A model generated the notes under the pieces. The model saw only the letters and a program-made list of their open reading frames with translations. It made no database searches and was not told where the DNA came from. DNA of 64,000 bases from assembly GCA_021613335.1 (NCBI GenBank), contig JAJTWR010000481.1, forward strand, positions 2,906,001 through 2,970,000. The letters are read 5' to 3'. Positions 36,782-61,606 of the stretch are shown here, in pieces; position 1 is the stretch's first letter, and every line of letters starts with the position of its first letter. The DNA comes from Whitmania pigra (lineage: Eukaryota > Annelida > Clitellata > Hirudinida > Haemopidae). Made by a program: the position numbers and the translations under genes.

Positions 36782-37652
36782 GGTTTCAACAAATAATTAC
36801 TTGTTACTAACATTACATTGATTGAAGATAACGGTTATGGAGTTAATACGAGATTATTATCGCGAGTCATTTGAGTTATAAACACATTTCGATCGCATAA
36901 TTACCAGATTTTATTCGTTGATATAGAAATGGAACATGAATCATAACTAGTTTTTGAATGAAACCGTTACATTTAACAAGATATGGGAATATATATACAT
37001 ATATATATTGAAATAACCGCACTAGTCCGGGAACTAGTAAGTTTTAGAGTAAGTTTATTAAGCAAGTTAACGGAACTGAATAATAGAAGTTAAGTGTTTA
37101 AGGAACTGAGGTACTTAGAAGATGCAAATGGATATTTGGGCTTCTAAGTTGTTTGGATGTCAGGTGATTAGCGAGAGTGCTTTCTATAGCAATAATAGCG
37201 AGACCACGTGCACGAACAAGATACCAAATATAATTAAATATTTAAATTTAATTACATCACCAATATAAACTTAATTAATTTTAAAATCTAAGTTTACAAC
37301 ACTACACCCTCCTTAAATCTGTTCCCGAACAGACCACTCCCCGTGATACTTCGCCAGTCGGCGGATGTGTGCCAACAATCTCTGACATGGTGTCCATGTA
37401 CCACCATCGATTCAATGCGAGCCCGTCCTCCTCCCACATCTCCACAAAACGCTTGATGAAAAAGATCAGCAAAACAAACGACAACACTAAAGGCTCGCCC
37501 CGAGTCTCCGACGACCTCCGAAGGCCAGAAGGCCCGCCATGGCTGAGAACTCCACAAGCCAATTTCTCAGACACTGACTCAAATTCTTCAACCACGTACT
37601 CATGACCGTCGAGCGCTTCATTGTAAATATCTCCATTTTCCACTGCAATGAC

Positions 37653-37930
37653 ATAATAATAATAATAATAATTAATTTATAAAGCGCCGTGTGCGTAGCG
37701 TCAGAGGCGCCTTGTGTCTTCGCTGTCCCATGAAGTCCTGAAGAGTGGCGTTTGAAGAGTTCCAGGGATGGCTGGGCTCTGACGGTAGAAGGAAGTCTGT
37801 TCCAGACATCTGGAGAGGCGTACGAGAAGCCTCTGTTTGGGAGGGATGATTTATGTACCGGTTGGTGAAGTTGAGTGGCTGACGATGAACGAAGACCATA
37901 CGCAGCCTTTACCTCCTCGGCCATCTCCAA
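37653..37930 (-). mobile_element. Nested 3' end of a non-LTR retrotransposon with (ATT)n tail
   Basis: On the minus strand a frame encodes the pattern SLPNRGFSYASPDVWNRLPS followed by an aromatic/LELFKR segment, typical of the extreme C-terminus of CR1/jockey-type RT proteins. It ends at a leucine followed by TTAATTATTATTATT at 37672-37653, as expected for a microsatellite-type 3' tail. The fragment interrupts the LTR element's internal region. No flanking duplication could be fixed. Confidence 0.65.
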
Positions 37931-37978
37931 CTCAAATCGCTCGCCACTATCCTCCATGTCAGCTCCCCTACCGATTCC

Positions 37979-38645
37979 TCAACGCAAAGAGACTCTACTC
38001 TGGTCTCTCCAAAAGACTTCTTTGGAGTTTGCGAAACTCTCCTTCAGCTCACCGTTGTCCTCATTCTCAACATTTCCCATCCTTATGGGAAGCTCCTCTA
38101 TTGGACTGTCCTTATCAACCACCAAACTGCCCTCACTTACCTCAGCAAAGGTTTCACCCAGTTCTTCCTTCTACAATTTCTTCGGTCTCTTTCTCAACCG
38201 AAACCAGTCTGGCAATCGGGTGAACTTCTGATGCTTCAGCTGATATGATGTTTTTGGCGCTTGTTGGAATCTCCTCCGGTTGATAGCTAGTGGCAGCTTT
38301 GTTGAAGGAAACCTCAGTTATCTTCTCTTGACGCTCCATTTCAGGAGTCGAAGTTTCTTCGATAGTTTCGCTTGGAACACTGTCTAATTTCTTGCTTTTA
38401 ATGTCCTCGTCCGTCAAGAAATTGATCAGGCACTGCTCTAGTTTGTTCATGTTGGCACCCAACTCGGCCGTTTTTATAAAGCCAGGCTTTTCAAATCCGT
38501 AATCATCCACTTCATAACCATTATCGATGATCCATGTCTCAAAACGTTCTAGAAGTTCTTCCTTTTTTCTTTTAGGGTCCAACTGTCTTACCCTGAGTTC
38601 TCGCCTCAATTCTATAACATTTAACTCGTCCAATGTCTTGATCAT
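37979..38645 (-). pseudogene. Gag-like remnant with SAP-like motif of the LTR element
   Basis: From ATG at 38645 the frame encodes KTLDELNVIELRREL, then LDPKRKKEELLERF, a helix-turn-helix pattern resembling a SAP motif, then an acidic Ser/Glu-rich region. The frame stops near 38154, but an overlapping frame continues with ELGETFAEVSEGSL to a stop at 37979, so one frameshift separates the halves. No zinc knuckle is visible. The role (nucleic-acid binding by a capsid-like protein) is inferred from position after the primer site. Confidence 0.6.
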
Positions 38646-38893
38646 TTTAGGTCCCACTCAGTTTATCCTTCGATCTTACTTTCTTTCACCATAACCGCTC
38701 TTAACGTTACCAGATCTTGAATCTCCTCGTTTCTCGACAATCCCAATGGCGCTTGGAATTCCCACTCCCGACACCAATGAAATAACCTGGGGTCCGTGAA
38801 CTAGTAGGTTTTAGAGTAAGTTTATTAATCAAGTATTCAGTTAACGGAACTGAATAATCGAAGTTAAGTATTTAAGGAACTGAGGTAAATATT

Positions 38894-40065
38894 GAAATTT
38901 CACGTTTGTTAAATAGTCGTTGGAGAATTATGCAATATTGGCGCACAAATTTCACTGAACCTGTTATTATGGCTAACGACTTCAAATTTTTACATGCAAG
39001 GTTGTCATCCTTGCATGGAACATTGCTTTTTTGTCCTCCAATCCAGGTTCTTCTACTTTAGCTCTTGTCTCAATTATTAACAATTATTTTTAATTTAATA
39101 ATTTTGAAAAAAAATTTAAATCCCCCAATCGGGTTGATGTGATTCTGAAACCTTCATTCACTACCCTTGAAATGAAGAATCTAATTTTCTCTTCTTGCGC
39201 TTTGGCAACCTCAATAATACTTAACAAAAATATTTAATAATTACTTGTTAGCACTACGACTTATAATTCATGTTTTCAACGGATTATCATTTTCGCTCGG
39301 TAGTTAACTATATATATTAACTAATGAATTATATTAACTAATATACTATTAACTACATATGTTAACTATTAATTATATTAGATATATTTGATTCATTTTA
39401 CTGGTCATTTTGCTTCACCACAAAGTGATTCGGTTGATGGCTGTATTTATATTACATACTATATTTTATATTTTTATGATTATACTATATATTGTATATG
39501 TTTTATATATTACACAATTGTGTATTTTTTACACAATATATATATTTTGTTTTTAATATATGTGGTTTTATTTTATCAATTATTATGTGGACATTTAGAA
39601 TTAATCTAAAATTTCTACATTCGATTATTAGGTTGATGAAATTATTGGAGATAAATTTTCAATTTATATGCTTGAATGGAATTTGTGGCGCAACTGGATA
39701 ATTGGATGGTTCAGATGTATCTTACGACGATTTGTTCTACGAGCCTGTGATATTGTTTAATTTATTAATTAACTAATTAATAATTAATAAGTATATGTGC
39801 TTCCAAAAATGTGTAAATAAATAATTTTTAAGAGCGCAGGAAGAAAAAATTCTTTTTGAAAAAAACAACTTTATAGATATGAACGTTTATTAGTAATTAT
39901 TTCATTTATTAATAAAACTTATCCAATGTTAGTTGTTATTCTTCGGAGATTAAAAATAAAGCCTGGCTTTTAACAACGGTTATTTATAGCAAAATATAAA
40001 TCAAGTCGTTGGCAGTAAAATATTATCGCCTATTCTTCTAACCGAAAAAAAAACAATACTCCCTT
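38894..40065. other. Intergenic, AT-rich, no gene seen
   Basis: Highly AT-rich sequence between the LTR element and the 3' end of the neuroligin gene. The plus-strand open frames at 39.39-39.70 kb are low-complexity Tyr/Ile-rich translations and are not supported. TTTATT words near 39.88-39.91 kb could serve as the neuroligin polyadenylation signal on the minus strand. Confidence 0.4.
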
Positions 40066-50044
<9,979 letters not shown>

Positions 50045-50409
50045 CTGGACGAAAACAAAAAAATGAGAATTTTTATTTTTTATGTTTTACTTAATAATCT
50101 TTTTTTATTTCTGTTTATCTACTGTATTTATATAGGGTATTTATAAATATTTATAAATTGATAATTTATTAATAATTTGTTGGTTATAATTAAGCACTTT
50201 ACTAAGATAATTATTATTTATAAATATTGGATGTAATTATTACTTGGACCTCTAGCGATTATAATCTCCATTACGAAGTGTCTCGAACAAACACAGAACT
50301 TGAACTTGAAACGAATCCTAATGTTTTGAATTAAATTTTAAAAATTTCAACACCAAAAAAACTTTTTTAAATATTTTTATTAGAAGTCGATTGACTTCTT
50401 TTATTATTA

Positions 50410-50444
<35 letters not shown>

Positions 50445-51299
50445 AGCAGTTTTCGTTTTTAAAATATTTCAAAGGATCGCGCCAAAAAGCTCTGGAAGTA
50501 AAATGTCGTCTGCTCGTCCATGTTTCTGATGTAAGTCTACGTTGTCACGTGATTGATTAAAGCTTTGGCGCTTAATCTGGGTTTTGTAGCGCCAGATCTC
50601 GTCACTGGCGCCAGAAGACGAAAGTGCGTGATGTGAATTGGAAATTTGTCCATGAACGGTGGCAATTGTTTTGAATCAATAAAGCAGATTGATTTAGTTC
50701 ATCGAAGGAATGAAGTGTGAATTGATCAATTTAAAGTAAGAAGGGTGAATTAATGAATCGATATTAAGTCCTTCAAAGAGTGAATTATGAAGGGAATGAA
50801 AATCTGGAATACGAAATTGAGTTTATCAATAAAATCGTTAGATGTTTTATATTATATATATTTTAAAACATAAATTTTATGTTAAGGACGAGTTCTTAAC
50901 ACTCATCAAAACACGAATTGTTCAACTGAATGTGATTTGAATAAATACAAAAATTAATTTATTGAAAATGATTAAATAATGAAATAATAACAAAAATCTA
51001 GATGAAATTAAAAATTGAAGACATGAACCAAGCATCTTTCGGAGATTAATTAAACGAGAAACTCGAGGTCAAGGGTCACGGAGGGTTGGTTAGGGTCGGC
51101 TGAAGGTCGCGGGGAGTGCCAACCCAGGCCACGATTGATGATTCCCTGGCCACTGCGGTGACCTTTCGTGAAACTCTCAAGGTCAAATTAAGAACTTTAA
51201 TTTCAATAGAATCAAGTTGAATGAGCGGAAATAGAAAGTCGATTGTGCTGTTTGCCGGGCTTTTAATGGTTTCAGTTTCTTATTCCATTATTTTCTTAT

Positions 51300-51445
51300 T
51301 TTGAAATTTCAAGTAAATGTGTTTGTTTTAAAACAATTTTGAAATTTCAAGTAAATGTGTTTATTTTAAAACAATTAAAAATAATTTTGAATTTTCAAGT
51401 AAATGTATTTATTTTAAAACAATTAAAAATAATTTTGAATTTTGA
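51300..51445. repeat. Degenerate tandem repeat, roughly 45-50 bp units
   Basis: Three to four units containing TTTCAAGTAAATGTGTTTAT followed by TTTAAAACAATT, separated by AATTTTGAA. Confidence 0.75.
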
Positions 51446-52045
51446 AGTATGTGTATTTATTTTAGCAAAAACAATTACTAGGAAACGTTCATTTTAAAGT
51501 TGAATGTAACTATTTAAAATTTTAAAAACGTAATTTAATTCTAAACAGTAAAAATGTTTATTACAAAAAAAAATTATTTGAAAAAATAAATTTTATAAAT
51601 TGTGTAAAAGCTCAACAAATTTCACACCAACAATTGTGCTGCTGGCAATCAAAAAGGCAAAAAAACTGTAATTTTTTGTGATGATGATGATGATGATGGC
51701 GTTGAAGAAAATTGGGAAGACCATTTTTTTTTTTATTAAATATTATTTCGTAAAACATATTATTTCCCAGAGCTTGAAATAGTAAAACTTAGCCATGAAT
51801 AAATGAATATTTTAAATTATTTTCTGAAAAATAAAAAGACCGGAAAAACTTTTCCACGGCGAGAATCGAACCTTGCGACGAAGGCTCGACCGGAAGGAAG
51901 GCGGGAAAAAAACGAGGAAAGAGCAGGTGGATGAGGAAGCATTTGTTTGCCTCTGAGGAAGGATTCCGTAAAAATCAATAAATGATAACAATAATGTCAT
52001 GCCTTCCATGATTTACTTCACCATCCGTTGTTTTTAAGCCAAACG

Positions 52046-52696
<651 letters not shown>

Positions 52697-52969
52697 TAAT
52701 AAAAAAAAAGGAACATTTTTAAAACCATTAAAAACATTATGAAATTTGTTAAGAATTGTTTCGAAACCAAAGAGAGACCTAAAAAATATATAGACTCTAA
52801 ATTAATTAATTATTAAGTATTAAAAATAGCTCTTCAACACCCATTTTGATTGCATCACCATGTTTGGCAAAAAGTAGCAATTCAACAAGTGTTTATCAAA
52901 CTGCCAAACGCCGAATATTCCGGAATATTGGTGCTGAGCAAGACGAAACATCACAACATCATTAATCAT

Positions 52970-53150
52970 ACAAACATACAAACATACAAACACACACGAA
53001 ACATACAAACATACAAACACACACGAAACATACAAACACATACAAAATATAAAAACAAACATACAAACACATACAAAATATAAAAACAAACATACAAACA
53101 CATACAAAACATCCAAACATACAAACACATACAAAATATAAAAACAAACA
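52970..53150. repeat. ACATACAAACAC minisatellite with higher-order units
   Basis: Units of ACATACAAACACACACGA change to longer units containing AAAATATAAAAACAAAC and ACATACAAACACATAC. Long frames on both strands are repeat artefacts. Confidence 0.9.
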
Positions 53151-56100
53151 TTTTCACCTCTTCGTCTGCGCTGAGTAACAAGCAGCTTGGAAAACATGCC
53201 TTCCTGAGCCCCACGTGACCACGCACTGATCCACTTTTCCCGCCAATACGATCACTCATCATGCTAGTTGAAAGAGCCACAACATTCGATATTTTATTTG
53301 GCGTTGGAAAATTGTTCTGCTTGGAAGTTTTTGCATTTGGAAAATAAATTCCATTCACTTTGAACATTTTCTCGAATATTTTTTATTACCACTTTTATCT
53401 CCTTTTAAGGACCTGATTGATGTTTTATTACGTAGTAACGGAATTATGTTTAAATTGGGAACAGTAAATAACATGAATAATAAGTCAATTTATTATTAAT
53501 AATATTGTTATTAATGTTATTAATTCGTAATTAATAAAAATACATCAACGTAACAAGGACAACGCACGATATTCCACTGCATTTCGGAATAAAAACTTTT
53601 ATTAATAACATTTACAAATGTCAAGGTGTAATAAAACGAAGGAAATATTTGATGATCTTCATAACAGATTCAAAATAATTTCCCGTGTTATCATATTTTT
53701 TCAGCTGCCATTATGCGAGGGTCGTATTTATTTGGCCAATTCTTTATTTAAAATTGTGACAACGCAAATTTTTTTCTTTAGACCTATTTTGAATTTAAAT
53801 TCAATTTACACAATAATTGTTCTCAAATTCAATTTAAAATTTTACACATTAATTGTTTTTAAATTATTTGTTACAAGTCGTTGAATTCAATTTGTCAACA
53901 ACATTTGCAATGCCGACGTATTTCAAATTGCGATGAATAAATTAAGAAAATTCTCAAAAAACTTCCCAAATTCCGAATGAAAAAATATCTCAACCCCCAC
54001 AATGATGTCGCGCATAATTTCCAATTAGGCGGCATAATTCCGTTTTATTTATCTGTTTATTATTTTTGTGAAAATCTAATTTTTTCTAATAAACATCTTC
54101 TCGTCTTTACTAATTTCTCGAATAAACATTTATTTATTTTTGTGAAAATCTAATTATTTCCAATAAACACTGCTAAAGGAATGCCAGCTTGTGATTTGTA
54201 ACAGCATCGGAGACACTTTTGAGCGCTTTACGAGCGAACATCCCCTTTTTTAATTTTTGTTTCTTAAGGCGATGGATTTATTCTCCGAAACACTGGAAAT
54301 TATCAGAGCCTTGTCATGTTGCTTCGTGTAAAAGAAATTTTAAAAAATATATTTTAATGAATTTAAAAATAAAATTAAAAGCCATAACAAAAACACAAAC
54401 AACAAACATGAGCAACAACAACATCAGCAACAACAACAACAAGTGGGAGAACAACACAAAGTCTTGAACGATAGCCAGACAAGCGAGGAACGGATTAATT
54501 AAACTAATTACATTTCACTCGAAAGTCTCTTCCGGAAAAGTGCAAGGAATGTTGAGATGTTCAAGGATAATTGATTATGATTATGATTATGAGAATGCAT
54601 GATGAGGGGTTGAAAGTGTTCTAGGTCACTCCTTTTTGTCAAGGTCATGCTGTTACCATCATCATCAACATCGTCATCCCCGCCATGATCCTCGTCATCG
54701 TCATCATTATCGTTGTTATCATCAGCATCGTAGTCTTTATCTTGAAAGAAGGCAGGCTCAATCGCTCAAAAAGCATCAGCAATCAGGAATTATCATCTTG
54801 ATGGCTGCATTGAAAGATTCCTCAGGTTGATTGCAATTTTCTCAAAAATACTTTCTTTATTTGCATCGAAATCCTCATTGTTTGCCATCAATGCTCCTTG
54901 TATTTATCAACTGCAACCCGGTTGAAGCGAAACTTTCAAGCGAGACGGAAACTTTGAGAATCCTTTCAACGAAGTACTCGGGAGAATTCGACCATTTTTA
55001 TCGTGGCTTCGAGAAAAGTGCTTTTAATGGAGTCACCGAGTCGATGCTTTCAAAGTAGATTTTGAACTTTTCAGGAGAACATACAAATAAATGACAATGC
55101 AAATATTGCCATCATTCTCCGAATTTCCTGAACGTAATAACATTTCCTAGGATGATAATATATTACTGTTATAGGAAGTTATTGGTAAAACTATAAATTT
55201 CAAAAGTTTTATCATTCTTAATAAATTTTAATGTACATCAACAATAACTAACTAATTAATTAATTAATGGACTTGTAATTTTATAACAAAAAAAATAAAA
55301 ATCAGTCGGTTTTATGTGTCACGTCTTCTTGATTTTTATTTGGAAATGAAATTTATGTCTGAGTTTGGCAATTGAAATCATACAATAAACCTTGTTTAAA
55401 CATTGTTATTATTAAATTTAAAAACATAAAAAAAATTTGCTTATTTAAATGAAAATAATCCCGGGATATTTTAAACGGAAATATTCAGTTTATCATTTTT
55501 TTTTAAATTTTACTCATTTTCATGCATCAGGAAACAATTCTAATTTTTTTTAATGAAATAAAATAATTGAGATAAAAATGTTGAACGTCAATAATTTTGC
55601 TGCTTTAGGGATTGGGTTTATTTTAAAAATATTTTATTTTACAAATATTTTGTTTTAGAAATGTTTTATTTCACAAATATTTTATTTTACAAATATTTTG
55701 TTTTACAAATGTTTTATTTTACAAATATTTTGTTTATAAATATTTTTTTTATAAATATTTTGTTTACAAATGTTTAGTTTTACAAATATTTTACTTTAGA
55801 AATATTTTCGGAGGCAAAAGACGTTTTTTTCTCCTCATTTATTCGTAACTTCATCCTGTAATATGTCATTCTTTAATTAATTCTTAAAAAAATATAACTT
55901 TTGGAAGCTGAATAATTTAAGGAGTTTTGCTTAAATTTCAATTTATTCATTAATAAATTTGTTTTATAGTTAAATAAGCTTCTTTTAACAGGTAAAAATT
56001 AATATTTTGCTACTAATAACCAAATGTTTGTCTTGTTAATAGGTGAAAATCACAGCTGATCCTCAGGGTCCTTCAATTTGTGAAATAAATAAATCAATAA

Positions 56101-59100
56101 TATAAAAATAAAAATAATCATTTGCAGGTATTTATATGATTACCATTTTAAAAGTTATGTCACTAGGTGAAATCAGATTCGATTTAAATGACAATCTCAA
56201 AATCTCACGAAGGCTAATAATTATAGTTTTAACAACACAAAGTGCAACAATTCACAACAACTTCATAAGTAAATTACTCAATTAATAACTAATAAGCAAC
56301 AATTGCCAACAAGAATTCGTAAAGAATAATTATCTCACTTCCACAACTTCTTTCTTCATAATTCGTTGAAAATGTTTTTACCATGTTTATGCTTAAGGGG
56401 TGACGCTTGAAAATTACCTAGCATTATCAACATACCCTATTCATCTACAATTACCAATAAATTACCTTAGTTAACTTTGTAATTATCAATACACCTTAAT
56501 TATCGGGCGCATTTCAAACATCTGAGAATGTTGTAAATTTGTCGAGAAAAAGGAAAGATAAAAATTGCATCTTTTCTCCTCCATTTCCTTGATTTCGAAA
56601 TCCTCAATTCATTCCTCAACTCAACAAGAAGAAATAGAAATCTCCACTCGTAAATCAACTTCACCTCTGAAAATGTTCAACCTTTTCGATGAGGTTTGAT
56701 AAACTTTCTAGAATAAAAATAACAAAAAAGCAAGCTAAATCCTGAATGAATTATGGCAACAAGGAATTGAATTGCTATCGATAATAAATGATAATTAATA
56801 ATATTAAATGAAATCAATTTCGGTTGTACTCGAAAGACGGCAGCCATAAAGAGGGTATGATGACGATGGCGAGAAGAGCCTCGGATTATGTGGAGCAATA
56901 TAACGATAGAAGGAAATCCAGGGACGGAAGGTCACATCGTTTAAAGGAACGACCAGAGTTGGAAGCCAAGACAAATTGGCGACTCGTTCAAGAAGAACGA
57001 GGAAAAGAATCTTGGAATTCATTTTGGCATCGACAAACTTGGACGTTGTAGTTGCAAGACATCGATAACGATTCAATTAGAACGACGAAACGATGGCATA
57101 AAAAGGTGGCAAAACAGAAGACCGGACTTAATTTTCCTCTGCTTTCCTCCTAATCGTGTCTGGAGAAGCATTATTGCCTAATTTCTCCCCAGGGAACTGA
57201 GGCCTAATGATGGCCTTCCAGGATCCGACGACAAGGAAGATGGTAGAGAGGCTGGCTGCACCGCTATTAGACTCGAAAAGCCTGGAGACGACTCGGCGTT
57301 TATGAACTTAATAAAAGCTCCTCTATGCTGTTAAAACTTTCATTGCCTGTTTATCTTTTCTGGAGATCATTAAATCAACACAGCTTGAATCATTTCCTCT
57401 GTTCGGAGGATATGTCGGCCATCAAATGGCGAATGGAAAAATCAACCCCAATAATTTCCACCATTAAACTTCAATAGCTGGAATGAAGGAGAAATAAAAC
57501 TGCAGCTTTATGAAAAGCACAGTCCATTCCGTTTATCTAGAATTAGCTTTCTTAATCGCCATTTTCTTTTTTTAATCTTTCAAGAAAATGTTGCTAAAAT
57601 GATGAATCATTACACCGTAATTGAGTTGTGAATCTTTTGCATTTATTAAAAAAAAGAATTTTTTTATAAGCATTAACAACCGAGAACATCATATTACTCC
57701 AGGCAATCTGAAGCATTTCTTCGATTCACGAAGAACATTTTCAGCAAAAAAAAAATTGAAAAATGAAATCACTGCGGGGAGAGAATATGCCCTTAAAAGT
57801 GGCAAAAAAAAAGCTGAGGTTGAGAAGCAACGAGGAGTTGATTAACTTTGTGCTCAAATCCCAGTCAGGATTAGCAAAGAGCAAAGAACCACTCACAAAC
57901 AGATCAGTCGTAACATGGAATTGTTGTGAGCCTGTCAGAAGCATTCGTCGAATTTTTCATTTCGGTATCTTCAGAAGCAGCGTTGTTTCCTGGCAAGCAA
58001 TCTCCTAGAACTGCATGATTTGTGTCACACCTGAAAGAATTATTTCCAAAGAAGCGCCTAGAACGGCAGCGCAAGACAATCATTGCAACCGATGGCATCG
58101 TGATAAGCGTCAGAAGAATAACCGAGTTACAAGCAGGTCCAATATTTCATCCCTGAGTGCTGTGCACAGTCGATGGAACCAGAAAGATTTGTGATTCTCT
58201 CTTGACAATTTTTTTCTCCTTGTTTTTCGTTTGAGAGAAATAAATGTCTTCCAGATTAAAAGTTGTGCTGGCATGATCCAATGATTCTTCTCCATTCAAC
58301 ATTCAAATCTCTTCTCTTTTTTTTTTCATTGGCTACTATTTTTGTTTCTGTCCCTAAGTTTTATTGGTCTGTATAAATAGTCTCAACCGTCAAAACGTAT
58401 TACTGCTTCCCGTCTTCCTTTTAATCAAAGCAATAAATACGCCAAAGATGCGTATGAATCCCTTTGTATTATTTCTTCTTTTTTTTTGTTTATTAAGAAA
58501 ATTGACGCAAAAGTAACGTCGTTAAAAATACTTGAGTCAATCTAATGGGGTGCATCTTCCTGCGATAATGTCTGATTGCTGTCCCGGGATTTCCTGTCTA
58601 CATCTTAGGCAATCATCGGGAGTTCAAATGTCCAGAAATTTTTGAAACATTTGCCAATTGTTTTCTTGTGTTTAAATTTTTTTTACTAAAATCAAACCGT
58701 TAGAATTAAAAATAACCTGCACAACATACTATTATATCTATGGTAATTGAATTGCAAGTAATAATAAGTAATAACTAACTTGTCACCGACGAATAGTAAT
58801 AAATAAGTAAATAGAATGTAAACATCGAGCTGGTAATCATAACAATTTACTGACGATGAGGTCTGCCTCCCAAAACAATCAAATAATCTCAAGAGGAAGT
58901 AAAACACTGGAATCCAGAAACCGAATTTATGTTTTTTTTTAATCATTTTCAGGGTTTGCAAATATTTTATGGTTTCTTCTCAAAAATTTCTCACAATAAC
59001 AAAAATAAAACTTACAAAAATAATTCCACGAGTTAAGCTCGTTATTTTGACTTAAAACCTTTCCGAAAGACAGTCACGAACATCTATTTCCACGTCACCA

Positions 59101-59442
59101 CAAATCCTCAAGATGTGAATTCACCTGGTAAAATCTGGTAAATGTGCTTCGGAGATGCGAGTAAATAGGTCTTAGGACGTCCATTGGATGGATAAGCAGA
59201 CGATGACGCCAGCGACATAAAGTTGTCTTCAACCATCCAAGCATCATTTCCCGACACGCACTTTACGATTCTTGCGTGTCTGTCGGTACCTAGAATTGGC
59301 CGTTTTGAAAGCGCCCATGGGAGACCGAATCTTTGTTTGTGATGTAACATTATAGAATTCATAAGCTAGCCTGTCGCAAATCCCTCCATTGAAAATGCTG
59401 TTTCCTCCATCGCTGGAGAAGCTTCTCGGTGTGACAGATAAT

Positions 59443-59840
<398 letters not shown>

Positions 59841-60922
59841 CGTTTTCGACAGTGCTCATATTTATTACGTTTTACTACGAAATGCATTAATATTACATTG
59901 TTGATGTTTACTTACTACAAAGAGACATAATTATCGTTGATTTTGCAAATGGCTTTTGGACATGAGAAGACTTATTATTTAATTAGTGTTTAAGTAAAAA
60001 ATAAATTATTCATTTTTTGCACTTTTCACGATTTCAAAGCAAATTGATGAATCAAAGTTAGCAGGCGTTTGCACTGAAGCAGTTAAGCTTTCCATGTAAT
60101 CATTATCATCATCTCATCACTCAAGTTACTGATTATTTGATTTCATTTCATCTTTGTCCAAAAGAAGGCTGCAGCAATAAATTACTGAATAAAATGTGTA
60201 ACCCTAGAAAAATTGTTACTAATTAATTAATTAATTAATATTTAAAAAGTTTGAATACAAATTTCACTCAAATCGACCCGCTTTTTAATCTACAATATCG
60301 AGGACTGATTTTGACTGATGAAAAAATCTCATTCTGCAGTTGCGGTTGACAAATAAGTCAAAGAAAAACCAATATCTCTGAATTTAAAATAATCACCAGA
60401 GCATTGAATTGAGACCGATTGAATTGAATTTATTTGATTGACGATTGGTTGCAACCCAAAATATCCATCTTATTGCAGACTCGAGGAAATCAAATTTCTC
60501 GAAAGAATCCCTCTGAGCATGTAAGCAGCCTCAGGGTCTTTTTATAGGGCCCTTTATTGCCCTGCCAGGCCCCCCTAAGAGGTTTGTTTGAGTGGTTCTG
60601 TGGATAATGGGTGACTTAACCAGTCGCTAATGTTTGGTGATATTCTTTTCATCATTGCATCTTTTAAAAGGCAATAATCGCTTTAATACTTAATAAATAT
60701 TAAAATCATTTGCTGGGAAACGCAAGATTCATTTATTTTTTATGTTCTAATCACATGAAATTATAAAATATTTTTTTACAATAATTTATTAATAATAATA
60801 TCAATATTTAAAATATCTATTTAATTAATAATTATTAATAATTAATAATACATTTTAAAAAGTCTGCAAACTCCGCAAAATCATTAAAAAAACCGCTTTC
60901 CGAGGAAATCGAAAAAACAAAC

Positions 60923-60939
60923 AGCGCCAATTTGGCGCT
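60923..60939. promoter_or_regulatory. Palindrome AGCGCCAATTTGGCGCT, possible E2F-type site
   Basis: A perfect 17-base inverted repeat with an 8-base arm and one central base. TTTGGCGC on the plus strand fits the E2F consensus TTTSGCGC; the opposite strand reads AATTGGCGC, which matches less fully. It stands alone in AT-rich sequence with no adjacent gene identified, so a regulatory role is conjecture. Confidence 0.25.
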
Positions 60940-61606
60940 ATTGATCAGCTTGATTTAGCGGGCTTTTATTTTTAAAAATCGATTTATTTATTTATTCATC
61001 GATTAATACTCCATGCTAATGATTTATTTATTTATTCATCGATTAATGCTCCATAAATCACATTCATAACGTTCGACCGTTCTAAGAAATTTCCCGGGAA
61101 AATTACGCTCAGTCCAAAAACGTCGGAAGAGCTAAGCCGACCAAGAATTCCCTTCTGCGCAAGTCACTCCGGGGATGTTTAGGGGAGACAGGCAACGATC
61201 AACCTACTTAACTCCTACCGCGAGGGCATTTATCTCGGCCTCGTGTGGATGGCTGGCAGGATACCCATCCCCCAATACTCGGCTCTTAGAAAAGAGAAAT
61301 TTTAAGCCGAATAAATAAGCATTTAGTTTCAATTTGGGAGACAAATTTGGACAATTGGAACTGACACCGTGAGGATGCGAATACTGGCCTAAAAGTTCTA
61401 AATCTGCTTTCAAATGGCTTCGCGCTCAAATCATTTTTATTTTGCAGACGCTTTCGGCTTACAAGATGCTCGACAATACAACGTCCTAGTTGTGTTCAAA
61501 AATTAAATTAAAAATCAATTCTACGGCGATTGTATTTTCAAATTCAAAAAAATGTATTCGATTAAATTTCCTTGCTAATAATGTTTAATAAAGTAAAATA
61601 ATTAAC

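Larger units (their letters stand above)
37009..38893 (-). mobile_element. Short non-autonomous LTR retrotransposon, 5' LTR truncated
   Basis: Read on the minus strand, the 3' LTR (37306-37009, 298 bp) begins TGTAGTGTTGTAAAC right after a purine tract AAGGAGGG and ends TTATTTCA. A matching LTR end lies at 38893-38778, but its first 190 or so bases are missing. One base inside it is an 18-base primer site TGGTGTCGGGAGTGGGAA, complementary to a tRNA-Leu-like 3' end. The two LTR pieces differ at a handful of bases, so the insertion is not recent. The internal region of about 1.47 kb has gag-like sequence but no protease, RT or integrase. Confidence 0.8.

Noticed and set aside
37302..37643. Minus-strand 113-aa frame with a hydrophobic segment as an envelope-like protein of the LTR element
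   Set aside because: Single frame without an N-terminal signal or known motif; it lies between a nested insertion and the purine tract and is more likely residual internal sequence.
52820..53367. Frames with repeated cysteines (CMFVCVC type) that could suggest a Cys-rich secreted protein
   Set aside because: They translate the ACATACAAACAC minisatellite; no signal peptide or splice structure supports a gene.
56804..57076. Minus-strand frame starting MNSKILFLVLLERVANLSWL as a secreted protein or neuroligin first exon
   Set aside because: It does not resemble the esterase N-terminus, lacks a clear cleavage site, and overlaps an equally open plus-strand frame.
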